Assembly: GCF_014635205.1 (NCBI RefSeq)
Contig: NZ_BMCN01000004.1
Coordinates: 1-64,000, forward strand
Direction of reading: 5' to 3'
DNA: 64,000 nt
From: Jeotgalicoccus aerolatus
GTDB lineage: Bacteria; Bacillota; Bacilli; Staphylococcales; Salinicoccaceae
Shown here: positions 27,047 through 36,110 of the stretch, piece by piece
Layout: every line of letters begins with the position of its first letter
How positions within the stretch are numbered: the first letter of the stretch is position 1
Program-made: the position numbers and the translations under genes
The notes under the pieces: generated by a model
What the model was told of the DNA's origin: nothing
The model's database searches: none
The model's input: the letters and a program-made list of their open reading frames with translations, nothing else

Positions 27047-27076
27047 AAAAAGACAATGGCATGCCATTGTCTTTTT
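27047..27076 (-). terminator. palindromic terminator after fda
   Basis: GACAATGGCATGCCATTGTC (20 bases) is a perfect palindrome flanked by A5 and T5, so it can terminate on either strand. It lies just before the nicotinamidase ribosome binding site, 9 bases past the aldolase stop. Confidence 0.85.
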
Positions 27077-27084
27077 AGTATTTA

Positions 27085-27975
27085 TTATTTTTTGTTGACT
27101 GATGCATCGTAAATTGAATCGATGGCTTCAGCAAGTTTAGCATCAAATTCTTCATCGGACTGGCCTGCATTTAAATCACTCGATAAAGCGCGCGAGAAGC
27201 TTGCGATAATGCCGTGATTTTCTTTTAATAAATTGTTTGCTTCAGTTCTCGAATATCCGCCTGAAAGTGCTACGACACGAATAACATTCGGGTGGTCTAC
27301 CAGTTCTTTGTATAAGTCTGGTACAGTCGGGATCGTCAGTTTAAGCATTACAAGTTCACTTTCTGCCAGACCGTTTAACTCTTCTAAAATCGCATCTCTT
27401 AACAGTGCTTCAATGTCTTCCTTATCACCGGCATTGATGCTGACCTCAGGTTCGATAATTGGAACAAGTCCTGCAGCAATAATCTGTTTGCCGACTTCAA
27501 ACTGCTGTTCAACAACTGCTGTAATGCCTTCTTTGTTTGCTGATAAAATATTAGAGCGCATTTTCGTACCAAAAATATTACGTTCGTTTGCACGTGCCAA
27601 TAATTCATCAAGACCCGGAATCGGCTTCATCAGCTGTACGCCGTTTTCTTCGTCTGCAAGTCCTTTATCGACTTTTAAGAAAGGAACGACGCCTTTGTCA
27701 GCAAGGTAGTCGCCTGTGTACTGACCTTCCACTTCGCGGTCCATCGTTTGTTCGAAAAGAATCGCGCCGAGGACTTTATCAGAAGTGAATGAAGGTGAAG
27801 TAACGATGCGCGTACGCATTTCATGTACCAGGTCGAACATTTCATCTTCGTTAGAATATTGATCTTCATTGACACCATACGCTTTTAAAGCTTTTGGCGT
27901 GCTGCCGCCGCTCTGATCCAGCGCAGCAATAAAACCATTGCCTTGTTTTACTTTATCAAGTTGCTCCTGATTCAT
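27085..27975 (-). CDS. fda: class I fructose-bisphosphate aldolase
   Basis: This glycolytic Schiff-base aldolase cleaves fructose 1,6-bisphosphate. The 296-residue protein has the staphylococcal class I type sequence: [22 protein letters not shown] at residues 12-33 (part), [10 protein letters not shown] near 104, FGTKMRSNI near 134 and MLKLTIP near 210, where the lysine is the expected Schiff-base residue. The ATG at 27975 follows GGGAG at 8 bases; an upstream GTG overlaps it. Class I aldolase of this form is typical of staphylococci and relatives. Confidence 0.95.
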   Translation of the reverse strand: MNQEQLDKVKQGNGFIAALDQSGGSTPKALKAYGVNEDQYSNEDEMFDLVHEMRTRIVTSPSFTSDKVLGAILFEQTMDREVEGQYTGDYLADKGVVPFLKVDKGLADEENGVQLMKPIPGLDELLARANERNIFGTKMRSNILSANKEGITAVVEQQFEVGKQIIAAGLVPIIEPEVSINAGDKEDIEALLRDAILEELNGLAESELVMLKLTIPTVPDLYKELVDHPNVIRVVALSGGYSRTEANNLLKENHGIIASFSRALSSDLNAGQSDEEFDAKLAEAIDSIYDASVNKK

Positions 27976-28124
27976 TAAAAACACTCCCTAAATAGTTTTC
28001 CACTCTTTTATAGTATCCTAAAAAAAACGTTTTACTGCAAGGCCAAATCAGTATCTGAGATAATGTTTAACATATGCAGTAAAAGGAAAGAGACAGTGGT
28101 ATATAAATATAGGAGGTATGCCAG

Positions 28125-29063
28125 TTGACACAATTAGCTGAATTAGGTAAATCAGGAATTAAAGTACATCCGATAGCCCTTGGAACAAACTTTGTCGGCG
28201 GTTATAATTTATATGGTGACGTCGATGAAGAAGAAGGTAAACAAACTGTAAGAGACGCGCTGGACAGCGGTGTAAACTTGCTGGATACAGCATATATATA
28301 TGGACCGAAACGTTCTGAAGAATTGATTGGTCAAGTTTTAAAAGAATATAAAAGAGAAGATGTCGTCATTGCTACAAAAGCTGCACACATAGAACTTGAT
28401 AATGGAGATACTGTAATGGATAATTCTCCAGAGTTTTTAAGCCAAGCAGTAGAAGATGCACTTCAAAGATTGCAGACAGACTATATCGATTTATTTTATA
28501 TTCATTTCCCGGATGAAGAGACACCGAAAGATGAAGCGGTCGCAGCCCTTTACAAATTAAAAGAGCAGGGTAAAATTAAAGCGATTGGCGTCTCAAACTT
28601 TTCACTGGAACAGCTGAAAGAAGCAAATAAAGAGAATCACGTCGATGTGATTCAAAATCAATATAACTTATTAAACCGTGAAGCTGAAAAAGAGATTATG
28701 GAATACGCTAAAGAAAATAATATTACCTTTATTCCATTTTTCCCGCTGGCAGCGGGATTGCTTGCAGGTAAATATGATGAGAATACAAAATTTGAAGATT
28801 TAAGAAGCAATCTTCCATTTTATCAGGAAGATCAGTTTAAAGATAACTTGCAAAAAGTAGATAAGCTGAAAGAGCTTGCTAAGAAATACGATGAAGATGT
28901 CGCACAGATCGTCTTGGCATTTTATTTAACAAGACCGTCTCTCGATGTAATTATTCCAGGTGCGAAAAAAGGGGAGCAGATTAAAGCGAACATGCGGGCT
29001 GCGGATATTGAGCTGGACCCTGAAGACGTGGAATATATCGATGAAATATTTAAAGATAATTAA
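28125..29063 (+). CDS. aldo/keto reductase
   Basis: This is an NADPH-dependent TIM-barrel oxidoreductase of 312 residues. The tetrad is visible: Asp and Tyr in [17 protein letters not shown], Lys in VVIATKAAH, His in [22 protein letters not shown] and [14 protein letters not shown] (cofactor region) follow. The start is TTG at 28125, 8 bases after GGAGGT. The physiological substrate is unknown. Confidence 0.9.
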   Translation: MTQLAELGKSGIKVHPIALGTNFVGGYNLYGDVDEEEGKQTVRDALDSGVNLLDTAYIYGPKRSEELIGQVLKEYKREDVVIATKAAHIELDNGDTVMDNSPEFLSQAVEDALQRLQTDYIDLFYIHFPDEETPKDEAVAALYKLKEQGKIKAIGVSNFSLEQLKEANKENHVDVIQNQYNLLNREAEKEIMEYAKENNITFIPFFPLAAGLLAGKYDENTKFEDLRSNLPFYQEDQFKDNLQKVDKLKELAKKYDEDVAQIVLAFYLTRPSLDVIIPGAKKGEQIKANMRAADIELDPEDVEYIDEIFKDN

Positions 29064-29072
29064 CAGCAAAAA

Positions 29073-29107
29073 GATGGTTAAGGGGTTCCCCTTAACCATC
29101 TTTTTTT
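29073..29107 (+). terminator. terminator after the aldo/keto reductase
   Basis: GATGGTTAAGGGG and CCCCTTAACCATC form a 13-bp perfect stem with a TT loop, then T8. The stem also ends the convergent small gene. Confidence 0.95.
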
Positions 29108-29261
29108 ACTTATCTTTGTAAACAATTAATACGGCAAAGACGCTGCCGACATTGAAATGAATATCGCTGACTTCTATATACTGGTTTTCGTAAAGGAATT
29201 CTGAGATTTTTTTATCGAGTCCTTTTTCTGTCATGGCGGAAATTGTTTTAGTTTTTATCAC
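29106..29261 (-). CDS. Cse60-like small protein
   Basis: A 51-residue protein starts at GTG 29261 (MIKTKTISAMTEKGLDKKI), with GGGAGGGAAT about 9 bases upstream. Length and pattern (ELxxxINEFLxE-like helix, then SDIHFNVGSVFAVLIVYKDK) resemble the Spore_Cse60 family, found widely in Firmicutes including non-sporulating cocci. Function unknown; the similarity is judged by eye. Confidence 0.6.
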   Translation of the reverse strand: MIKTKTISAMTEKGLDKKISEFLYENQYIEVSDIHFNVGSVFAVLIVYKDK

Positions 29262-29314
29262 TGAACTATTCCCTCCCTTCAGTAACATATTGAGTTTCAG
29301 TATATTACTGTTCG

Positions 29315-30445
29315 TTACAATTGTGTACTTTTACGCTGATTATTAAAAATAATTCCGATAATCAGGAAGGCGAGTGTATACAAGAGCAGTATAGAGATCG
29401 ACAAGGCAGACTCGCTCCAGCTGATATCTGATGCAGCATATATTTGCGTGTAGTGATACAGCGGCAGGAACTCTGCGATATGCTGTGCCGTGCTTCCGAA
29501 TAGTTCTATCGGAATAAAAATTCCCGATAAGAAAGCAAGGCCAAGTGTGATTAAGTTGGTCAAGCCGTTCACGATAAAACGATTGGTCGTCAGCGCATTG
29601 ATGGCATACTGCATAGCCAGTGTGAACGCCATAATCAGAATAAGTGCCAGCAAAATATGTGCAAGCGGCATGCCTTCTAAACGGTCGTAGTACAGAGCGA
29701 CTAAGCCGAAGAACATAATCAGTACAGAGAAAATACCGACTAATATCTGAGCACCGAGAATCTGCAGGGCACTGGATGTTGAGGATACTGGTGCAGAAAT
29801 CATTCGTTTTTGCAATTCCGGTTTGTTAAATTCGGACATCAGGTTGCCGACTGTCAGCATGATAAACAGCATCAGCCAGTAGGCAGCGAAATTGGAGTAG
29901 CTTGCTGCATTGGTATAGTTTTCTTCAACAGCACTTGTCCCCTTACCGTTAAGCTCTACATCGACAGTATCAGTCAGTGCAGTCTGCAAGGTGTCCGCGT
30001 TAAGACTTCCTGCAGCATTAAATTGTGCATTTGCAAACATTAAAAATTTAGATATTTCGCTGTCCAGCTGTATGGAAGCTGCTGCGCGTTCGTCGCTAAT
30101 AATTTCAACTGCCGGTTCTCCGGTTTTTACCTGATTCTCAAAATTGCTGTCAATAATTACCGCACCGTGAATTTCCATCAAAAATACCTTTTCTTCTAAA
30201 TACGTGCGATCGAGTTCATCAATGACTTCAACTTCATGTTTACTGCTCAAATATTCAATCAGTGCAGCTGATGTTTCTGATTCCGACGCATCGACAACTG
30301 TAATCCCGAGTGTTTCGCTTTCAAATGTATCCGAACCGCCCAAAGTGCTGAACAAGGCTGCGATGACGAAAAAGATAAGTGCGAGCGGAAGAATTAGCCA
30401 TTTAAATTTCCAGAAATGGAGGAGTATTATTTTAAATATGGTCAT
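29315..30445 (-). CDS. ABC-2 type exporter permease (LnrN-like)
   Basis: The 376-residue permease has an N-terminal membrane helix near residues 15-35, an extracytoplasmic domain to about residue 180, and five or six helices in the C-terminal half (FAAYWLMLFIMLTVGNLMSEF and on). It is the last gene of an ATPase-permease-permease set and overlaps the preceding permease by 14 bases. By architecture it matches LnrN of the B. subtilis linearmycin-resistance exporter LnrLMN. Confidence 0.85.
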   Translation of the reverse strand: MTIFKIILLHFWKFKWLILPLALIFFVIAALFSTLGGSDTFESETLGITVVDASESETSAALIEYLSSKHEVEVIDELDRTYLEEKVFLMEIHGAVIIDSNFENQVKTGEPAVEIISDERAAASIQLDSEISKFLMFANAQFNAAGSLNADTLQTALTDTVDVELNGKGTSAVEENYTNAASYSNFAAYWLMLFIMLTVGNLMSEFNKPELQKRMISAPVSSTSSALQILGAQILVGIFSVLIMFFGLVALYYDRLEGMPLAHILLALILIMAFTLAMQYAINALTTNRFIVNGLTNLITLGLAFLSGIFIPIELFGSTAQHIAEFLPLYHYTQIYAASDISWSESALSISILLLYTLAFLIIGIIFNNQRKSTQL

Positions 30446-31484
30446 ATTGTTTCCTCCTTAATGCAATTAAAGTGATGAAGAAACTGACGACTGTTATACC
30501 GATTAAGAATGCGATTGTCGTCCAGTAACTATCGAAGTTATCCATTAAATTCACACGATAAATCGTATCTGTCACATGTGCGAGCGGGTTGAGCTGATTA
30601 ATAAACGGCAGTTCGCGGTTTACAACAGTTCTCACACCGGGACCCATCAGTCCGGCGAGAAATGCCAGGCCGACGATGAAAACCACAGGAACGATGGATT
30701 TAACATTGATGTTTACACGCGGTGTCAGCCCGATTATAAAGCCGAGGCCAAGGCCGGCAATATTTCCGGCAACGATTATACCGAGAGTTGCCGGCAGATG
30801 ATTAAACAGCACTGAGTCATTAAATATCATTAAATAGCCGATGACGAGGCCATTTGACAGCAGTCCGAGAAATAGTCCGGCGATGGAGCTCGCCAGTATA
30901 TATTTCGTTTTGCTAAAGGGACTCGCTGAAAACCGGGCGCCCATAGTACTAAGATTGGGACGCATTGATGAAATTAACTCCATGCTCGTAAAGACCGTAT
31001 AGAGAGAAATCATCGCGACAGTGGAGTAGTACATCACCACTTGAGGTTCGGTTTCCATTTCATTTGTTTCGATAAAATCAACGTCAAAGTTAAAGTTTTC
31101 AGGTGGAATACCGAGCGTATACGTCTGTTGAATCTGATTGATAACAGATTCTAAAATCGATGCTTCAAAGCCGTTCTCTTCAACGATTAAAGTACCGTCT
31201 TTATTAATGTAGCCTGTAATATTTTCTTCAGACAGACTCGTCCGTGCTTCGCTGACCGTCATTTCATTTACTGTTATAAATTCGACTTGTTTAAGCGCTT
31301 CGAAGTACTCACTGTCTTCGGTTGCCCCCACTTTAATTTCTTCTAGATCATCACCGGCGAGATTGGATGTCGTCGCCATAAATATAGTGACGAGTACGAG
31401 CGGATAGCCGATTGTCCAAAAAATAAATCCAAAATCTTTAAAGTTAATTACAAGTAAGTAATAGATGAGTCGTAAAAAGTTCAT
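30432..31484 (-). CDS. ABC-2 type exporter permease (LnrM-like)
   Basis: The 350-residue permease has the same plan as its neighbour: one N-terminal helix (FIFWTIGYPLVLVTIFMAT), an extracytoplasmic domain and a C-terminal block of helices with FSASPFSKTKYILASSIAGLFLGLL. It overlaps both the ATPase gene (1 base) and the second permease gene (14 bases), which implies stoichiometric translation. The two permeases would form a heterodimer. Confidence 0.86.
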   Translation of the reverse strand: MNFLRLIYYLLVINFKDFGFIFWTIGYPLVLVTIFMATTSNLAGDDLEEIKVGATEDSEYFEALKQVEFITVNEMTVSEARTSLSEENITGYINKDGTLIVEENGFEASILESVINQIQQTYTLGIPPENFNFDVDFIETNEMETEPQVVMYYSTVAMISLYTVFTSMELISSMRPNLSTMGARFSASPFSKTKYILASSIAGLFLGLLSNGLVIGYLMIFNDSVLFNHLPATLGIIVAGNIAGLGLGFIIGLTPRVNINVKSIVPVVFIVGLAFLAGLMGPGVRTVVNRELPFINQLNPLAHVTDTIYRVNLMDNFDSYWTTIAFLIGITVVSFFITLIALRRKQYDHI

Positions 31485-32413
31485 CAGTCCCTCAGCTCCT
31501 TGCCTGTCAATTCCAGGAAGATATTGCTCAATGACGGCTGTTCACTTTTAATTTCTGAGTAAGTGAGTGAGTTTTCATCGATAAAACGAATGAGATTCGA
31601 AAGATTATTATGATTTTTTTCGAATTGGATATTATATTTATCTTTTGTTTTAATGACCTGGTTGACGTGCGGTATTTCTTTTAAGCGATTGACGAGCGTA
31701 CTGTCCTCAGCAATAAATTTTACTGTGATGCTCTCAGTTGTAGAAATTGATTTCTGCAGATCATCGAGTGTGCCTTGTGCAATATTGCGCCCATTATCCA
31801 TAATAACGAAAGAGTCGCATAAATCCTCAGCTTCTTCTAAATAATGAGTAGTGTAAATCACAGTAGTCCCTTCGGCTTTCATTTTTTTAACGCCTTCTAG
31901 AATAAAATTTCTGCTCTGGGCGTCAACCGCTACTGTCGGTTCGTCCAGAAAGAGTATATCCGGTTTGTGTGCAATACCGCAGGCGATGTTCAGTCTGCGT
32001 TTTAAACCGCCGCTCAGTTGTTTTGGAACAAATTTTCTGTATTTTTCAAGGCCGACAAAATCGATGGCTTCATCGACGAGCTGCTTTCTTTTTCTTCTGT
32101 CATTGACATACAGACCGCAGTAAAAATCGATGTTCTCAACGACATTTAATTTTTCGAATATAGCGAGTTCCTGCGGTACGATGCCGATTCGGCGCTTCGT
32201 TTTGTTATTATTCGGATTAACGGGCTCGCCGAAAATATTAATTGTGCCCTGATCGAACTTTAAGAGCGACAGCATACAATTAATGGCTGTTGTCTTGCCG
32301 CAGCCATTCGGTCCTAAAAGGCCGATAATTTCATTTTGGCCGGCCAGGAAAGAGAAGTGATCGAGTGCAATAACGTCTTTGTACCGTTTGACTACCTTGT
32401 CCATTTCAATCAT
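31484..32413 (-). CDS. ABC exporter ATPase (LnrL-like)
   Basis: The 309-residue ATPase has Walker A GPNGCGKTT, signature LSGGLKRRLNIACG, Walker B ILFLDEPTVAVD and switch His in YTTHYLEEAEDL. A C-terminal domain (from about residue 220) is typical of drug or polyketide exporters of the DrrA/LnrL type. It is the first gene of a three-gene minus-strand operon, divergent from a histidine kinase gene that probably controls it. Confidence 0.92.
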   Translation of the reverse strand: MIEMDKVVKRYKDVIALDHFSFLAGQNEIIGLLGPNGCGKTTAINCMLSLLKFDQGTINIFGEPVNPNNNKTKRRIGIVPQELAIFEKLNVVENIDFYCGLYVNDRRKRKQLVDEAIDFVGLEKYRKFVPKQLSGGLKRRLNIACGIAHKPDILFLDEPTVAVDAQSRNFILEGVKKMKAEGTTVIYTTHYLEEAEDLCDSFVIMDNGRNIAQGTLDDLQKSISTTESITVKFIAEDSTLVNRLKEIPHVNQVIKTKDKYNIQFEKNHNNLSNLIRFIDENSLTYSEIKSEQPSLSNIFLELTGKELRD

Positions 32414-32498
32414 ATTATTGCCTCCTGTACTAAATTTGTTAATTTAAGTTTATACTATAAATAAGTGGCCGGTTAGTGTCCGGCGTCACGAGCTGCAG

Positions 32499-32510
32499 TG
32501 ACAATTGTCA
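32499..32510. promoter_or_regulatory. palindrome in the exporter / kinase divergent region
   Basis: TGACAATTGTCA is a perfect 12-base palindrome, overlapped by a looser GTCAC...GTGAC pair. It lies 18 bases upstream of the kinase start. It is a candidate response-regulator operator for autoregulation. Confidence 0.35.
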
Positions 32511-32527
32511 TATGATGAGGTGAAACA

Positions 32528-33589
32528 ATGTCGAAGATATACGAGAAATTGCTGATATTTACAGTGCTGACGCTTTATTATTTCATGTCAGTGGAGACTG
32601 CTAATGTCACGGTAATATTGATATCGTTTATCGCACTGTTTTCGATTGATGCATTTAAGAAAAAGTACGTGGTTTTTATCGTATTGACAGTATTGCTGGG
32701 ACTTTTACTTATCGATATCTCTTATCTGTATTTCTTTCCGCTGCTGGCTTATGCCGTGTACGGAAAATATGGGAGAATGGGTCTGCTGACACTGATCCCC
32801 ATACTGCTTTTTAAAGAATGGGAATTGCTTATACTCAGTCTGATCATTCTTTACATCATGAGCCTGTCGGTTAAATTATATAGAGAAAAAGAACTGACTC
32901 AGCGCATGCGTGACCAGCTGACAGAGGACAATCTCCGCTTGAAAGCTCAGCGTAATGAAATTATGAAAACACATGAGAAAGATATATACATGGCCGGTCT
33001 GAATGAACGGAACCGTATTGCGCGCGACATGCACGATGCACTCGGGCATTCACTGTCGAGCAGCATCCTGCTGATTGAATCGCTGCAGTACGTCAAAGAT
33101 CAAGATAAACTGCAGCAGTCTTTAAAACAGCTGCAGGGAAGATTAAAAGACGGCATGAATGATATCCGGCACAGCATTCATAATCTGTACGATTCATCGA
33201 TTGATTTAGAGGCGAGAATTGACAGCTATTTAATCGAGATGGAACAGTATAGTAAAGAATTCATATATGACGTAAAGCTCACTATGACTCACGAACAGAA
33301 AATAGATATGCTGTCTATTGTCAGAGAGGCGCTGACTAACATTAGGAAGCACTCAAATGCCACAGCTTTTAAAGTCGTTATTAAGGAACATCCTAAGTTT
33401 TTAACTTTGACGGTTAAAGATAACGGCAAGGTTTCGGATAGTTATAATACAGGTATGGGATTGCAGTCGATGAGAGAAATCGTCCAAAAGTACGGCGGCG
33501 TGCTGACCACTTTTACAGCAGACGGTTTTGTCGTTCATACTATATTTTATAAGGAGGCTGAACGAGATGAAGATAGTCATCGTGGATGA
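32528..33589 (+). CDS. NarL-type sensor histidine kinase (LnrJ-like)
   Basis: The 353-residue kinase has about five N-terminal membrane helices (residues 8-115) with almost no extracytoplasmic loop. A linker coiled coil follows, then a HisKA_3 domain (NERNRIARDMHDALGHSLSS, phospho-acceptor His169) and an HATPase domain (REALTNIRKHSNATAF, DNGKVSDSYNTGMGLQSM). The intramembrane-sensing design is that of kinases paired with ABC exporters, which detect membrane-active compounds. It overlaps the response regulator gene by 23 bases. Confidence 0.9.
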   Translation: MSKIYEKLLIFTVLTLYYFMSVETANVTVILISFIALFSIDAFKKKYVVFIVLTVLLGLLLIDISYLYFFPLLAYAVYGKYGRMGLLTLIPILLFKEWELLILSLIILYIMSLSVKLYREKELTQRMRDQLTEDNLRLKAQRNEIMKTHEKDIYMAGLNERNRIARDMHDALGHSLSSSILLIESLQYVKDQDKLQQSLKQLQGRLKDGMNDIRHSIHNLYDSSIDLEARIDSYLIEMEQYSKEFIYDVKLTMTHEQKIDMLSIVREALTNIRKHSNATAFKVVIKEHPKFLTLTVKDNGKVSDSYNTGMGLQSMREIVQKYGGVLTTFTADGFVVHTIFYKEAERDEDSHRG

Positions 33590-34166
33590 TGATCCTTTAG
33601 TAGTGACCGCACTGACGACAATTGTTGAAAACTCGGATTACGAAGTCGCAGCAACAGGAACAGGCGGGGCTGATGCGGTTCAGCTGTATCAGCAGCATCG
33701 GCCAGATCTTTTAATGACCGATATTAGAATGAGCGGCATGACGGGGCTGCAGGCAAGTAAAGCAATACTCGATAAACACCCTGAAGCAAAAATATTATTA
33801 ATTACGACATTTAAAGACGATGAATATATCCATGAAGCGTTAAATATCGGCTGTAAAGGCTACCTGCTAAAAGATAATCTGTCGGGGATTATACCGGCAA
33901 TTGAAGCGGTTTTGTCAGGAAATATGGTATTTGACAGCAATATTGTGAAGAACATGTCTGCAGCATCAGCCCATAAGGATTTGAGTGATCTGACAGCGAG
34001 AGAACAGGACATCATTAAGCTGGTATCTGAAGGCTGTAACAACAAGGAAATTTCTGAAAAACTATATTTAAGTGAAGGCACGGTAAGAAATTATATATCG
34101 CAAATGCTGACTAAGCTGGATTTGAGAGACAGAACTCAGCTGGTCGTTTATTACTATAAAAATTAA
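33567..34166 (+). CDS. NarL-type response regulator (LnrK-like)
   Basis: The 199-residue regulator has a receiver domain (IVIVDDDPLVV; phospho-Asp in LLMTDIRMSG; Lys in GYLLKDN) and a C-terminal LuxR-type helix-turn-helix (LTAREQDIIKLVSEGCNNKEI, LYLSEGTVRNYISQML). The ATG at 33567 follows AAGGAGG inside the end of the kinase gene. It likely activates the divergent exporter operon. Confidence 0.93.
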   Translation: MKIVIVDDDPLVVTALTTIVENSDYEVAATGTGGADAVQLYQQHRPDLLMTDIRMSGMTGLQASKAILDKHPEAKILLITTFKDDEYIHEALNIGCKGYLLKDNLSGIIPAIEAVLSGNMVFDSNIVKNMSAASAHKDLSDLTAREQDIIKLVSEGCNNKEISEKLYLSEGTVRNYISQMLTKLDLRDRTQLVVYYYKN

Positions 34167-34216
34167 GCGGTGCATGAGATAATTAATTTAACAAGGAAGA
34201 AGTGGAGTGTTTTTTA

Positions 34217-35161
34217 ATGAGAAATGTAATTTTAGACTGTGACCCGGGACATGATGATGCGATATCTATTATTATTGCTGCATCGGATGTCAGCGACTTA
34301 AAAATTCTTGGCATAACGACAGTTGCAGGCAATGTTGAAGTAGAAAAAAACACGGTGAATGCTCTTAAAATCAGTGAACTCCTGGACCTCGATGTACCTG
34401 TAGTACAGGGTGCCAGACGGCCGTTAGTGAAAAAGAGTGAAATTGCTCCCGAAATCCACGGTGAAACAGGCATGGATGGTCCGGTATTAAAAGATCCAGA
34501 AATTTCAGCACTCGATGGTCATGCCGTCGATTTTATTATCGATCAGGTGATGCAGTCGGATGAGGCGGTTACTTTAGTACCGACAGGTCCGCTGACAAAT
34601 ATTGCGATGGCTTTAATTAAAGAACCGAGAATTATAGAAAATATAGATGAAATTGTACTGATGGGCGGCGGTACTTTCGGCAATTGGACACCGGCCGCTG
34701 AATTTAATATATTTGTGGACGCTGAAGCTGCAAAAGTAGTCTATGAGAGCGGTGTGCCGGTGACGATGTTCGGTCTTGATGTCACTCACCAGGTCATTGC
34801 GACACAGGATATCATTCAACGTGTTGGAAATATTGATAACAAAATAGCAGAATTTGTTAAAGAACTGCTCATTTTCTTCGGTGAAACGTATAAAAATCAT
34901 TTCGGCTTTAACGGCGGCCCAATTCATGATGCGTGTACAACGATGTACTTGTTAAAACCTGAACTGTTTAAAACGGAATATTTAAATGTAACGATTGAAA
35001 CAAAAGGTGAATATTCATATGGTATGACTGTTGTTGATACTTTATCAGTGACAGGCAGAGAACCGAATACAAATGTTGCACTGGGCGTAGACCAGGAGGC
35101 ATTTTGGAGTCTGTTTGAGGAGATTTTAAAATCATACAGCGGAGGCAGCGATAATGAGTAA
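34217..35161 (+). CDS. inosine-uridine type nucleoside hydrolase 1
   Basis: The enzyme hydrolyses the N-glycosidic bond of ribonucleosides to base and ribose. The 314-residue product has the calcium-binding N-terminus VILDCDPGHDDAISI, LVPTGPLTNIAMAL near residue 120 and the FNIFVDAEAAKVV region. The start at 34217 has GGAGTG upstream. The stop overlaps the next nucleoside hydrolase gene by 8 bases. With that paralogue and ribokinase it forms a nucleoside-salvage operon. Confidence 0.92.
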   Translation: MRNVILDCDPGHDDAISIIIAASDVSDLKILGITTVAGNVEVEKNTVNALKISELLDLDVPVVQGARRPLVKKSEIAPEIHGETGMDGPVLKDPEISALDGHAVDFIIDQVMQSDEAVTLVPTGPLTNIAMALIKEPRIIENIDEIVLMGGGTFGNWTPAAEFNIFVDAEAAKVVYESGVPVTMFGLDVTHQVIATQDIIQRVGNIDNKIAEFVKELLIFFGETYKNHFGFNGGPIHDACTTMYLLKPELFKTEYLNVTIETKGEYSYGMTVVDTLSVTGREPNTNVALGVDQEAFWSLFEEILKSYSGGSDNE

Positions 35162-36089
35162 AATAAACGTATGGATCGACTGCGATCCCGGTATCGATGA
35201 TGCAATTGCACTGGCAGCAGCGGCAGCGAGTCAGGACGCACTTCACATTCACGGTATTTCCACGGTAGCAGGCAATCAGACGATTGAACGCGTCACAAAT
35301 AATGCATTGGCGCTCAGCAGTTTTTTAAAGCTGGATGTGCCTGTCGTACGCGGTGCTGAAGGACCATTAACACGAGCGAAAGAAGATGCAGGACATGTCC
35401 ACGGCGAAACTGGCCTCGGTAATACCGTACTTCCAAAAACTGGAAAACAGGCGGAAAAAGGGAATACATTTCAATTGATAAGAGATGCGATTATGAATCT
35501 GCCTGAAGATGAAAAGATGACGCTTGTGCCGGTCGGCCCGCTGACGAATATCGCACTGTTATTAAAAGTGTACCCGGAAGTGAATACGCGGATTAAAGAA
35601 ATTGTATTGATGGGCGGCGGAACTTTCGGCAACAGAACACCGACTGCTGAATTCAATATTTGGGGTGATCCGGAAGCTGCGAAAATAGTTTTCGATTCAG
35701 ACCTGCCAATCGTTATGTGCGGGCTTGATGTGACGCATAAGAGCGGCCTCGACCGCAATCAGGTTGAAGCAATGTTTACCAGTCAGAACGAAGTGCAGAA
35801 GGCATTCGGTGATATGCTGAAGTTCTATTTCGATTCACCGGCATATATTAACAGCGACCTTGTGCATATTCACGATGCGGTTGCAGTAATTTACGTTACG
35901 AATCCTGAAATTTTTAAAGGGATCCAAGTCAGTGTCGACGTTGACTGCACGGATGACATTAATAGAGGAATGACAGTGTGCGATCTGCGTAAAACAGCAC
36001 CTGAAGCGGGACGAAACGTTACTCTGCTTAACGATATTGATTTAACAGCATTTCAAAATATACTGCTTGAGAAACTGAGCAGTTTATAG
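35154..36089 (+). CDS. inosine-uridine type nucleoside hydrolase 2
   Basis: This is a 311-residue paralogue of the preceding enzyme, with WIDCDPGIDDAIALAAAAAS, LVPVGPLTNIALLL and FNIWGDPEAAKIV. Its N-terminal Asp motif is intact. The two tandem copies differ along their length, which suggests different base preference (for example purine and pyrimidine). GGAGGCAGCGATA precedes the start inside the upstream gene. Confidence 0.92.
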   Translation: MSKINVWIDCDPGIDDAIALAAAAASQDALHIHGISTVAGNQTIERVTNNALALSSFLKLDVPVVRGAEGPLTRAKEDAGHVHGETGLGNTVLPKTGKQAEKGNTFQLIRDAIMNLPEDEKMTLVPVGPLTNIALLLKVYPEVNTRIKEIVLMGGGTFGNRTPTAEFNIWGDPEAAKIVFDSDLPIVMCGLDVTHKSGLDRNQVEAMFTSQNEVQKAFGDMLKFYFDSPAYINSDLVHIHDAVAVIYVTNPEIFKGIQVSVDVDCTDDINRGMTVCDLRKTAPEAGRNVTLLNDIDLTAFQNILLEKLSSL

Positions 36090-36110
36090 TAATTCTTGGA
36101 GGTAGAACAC

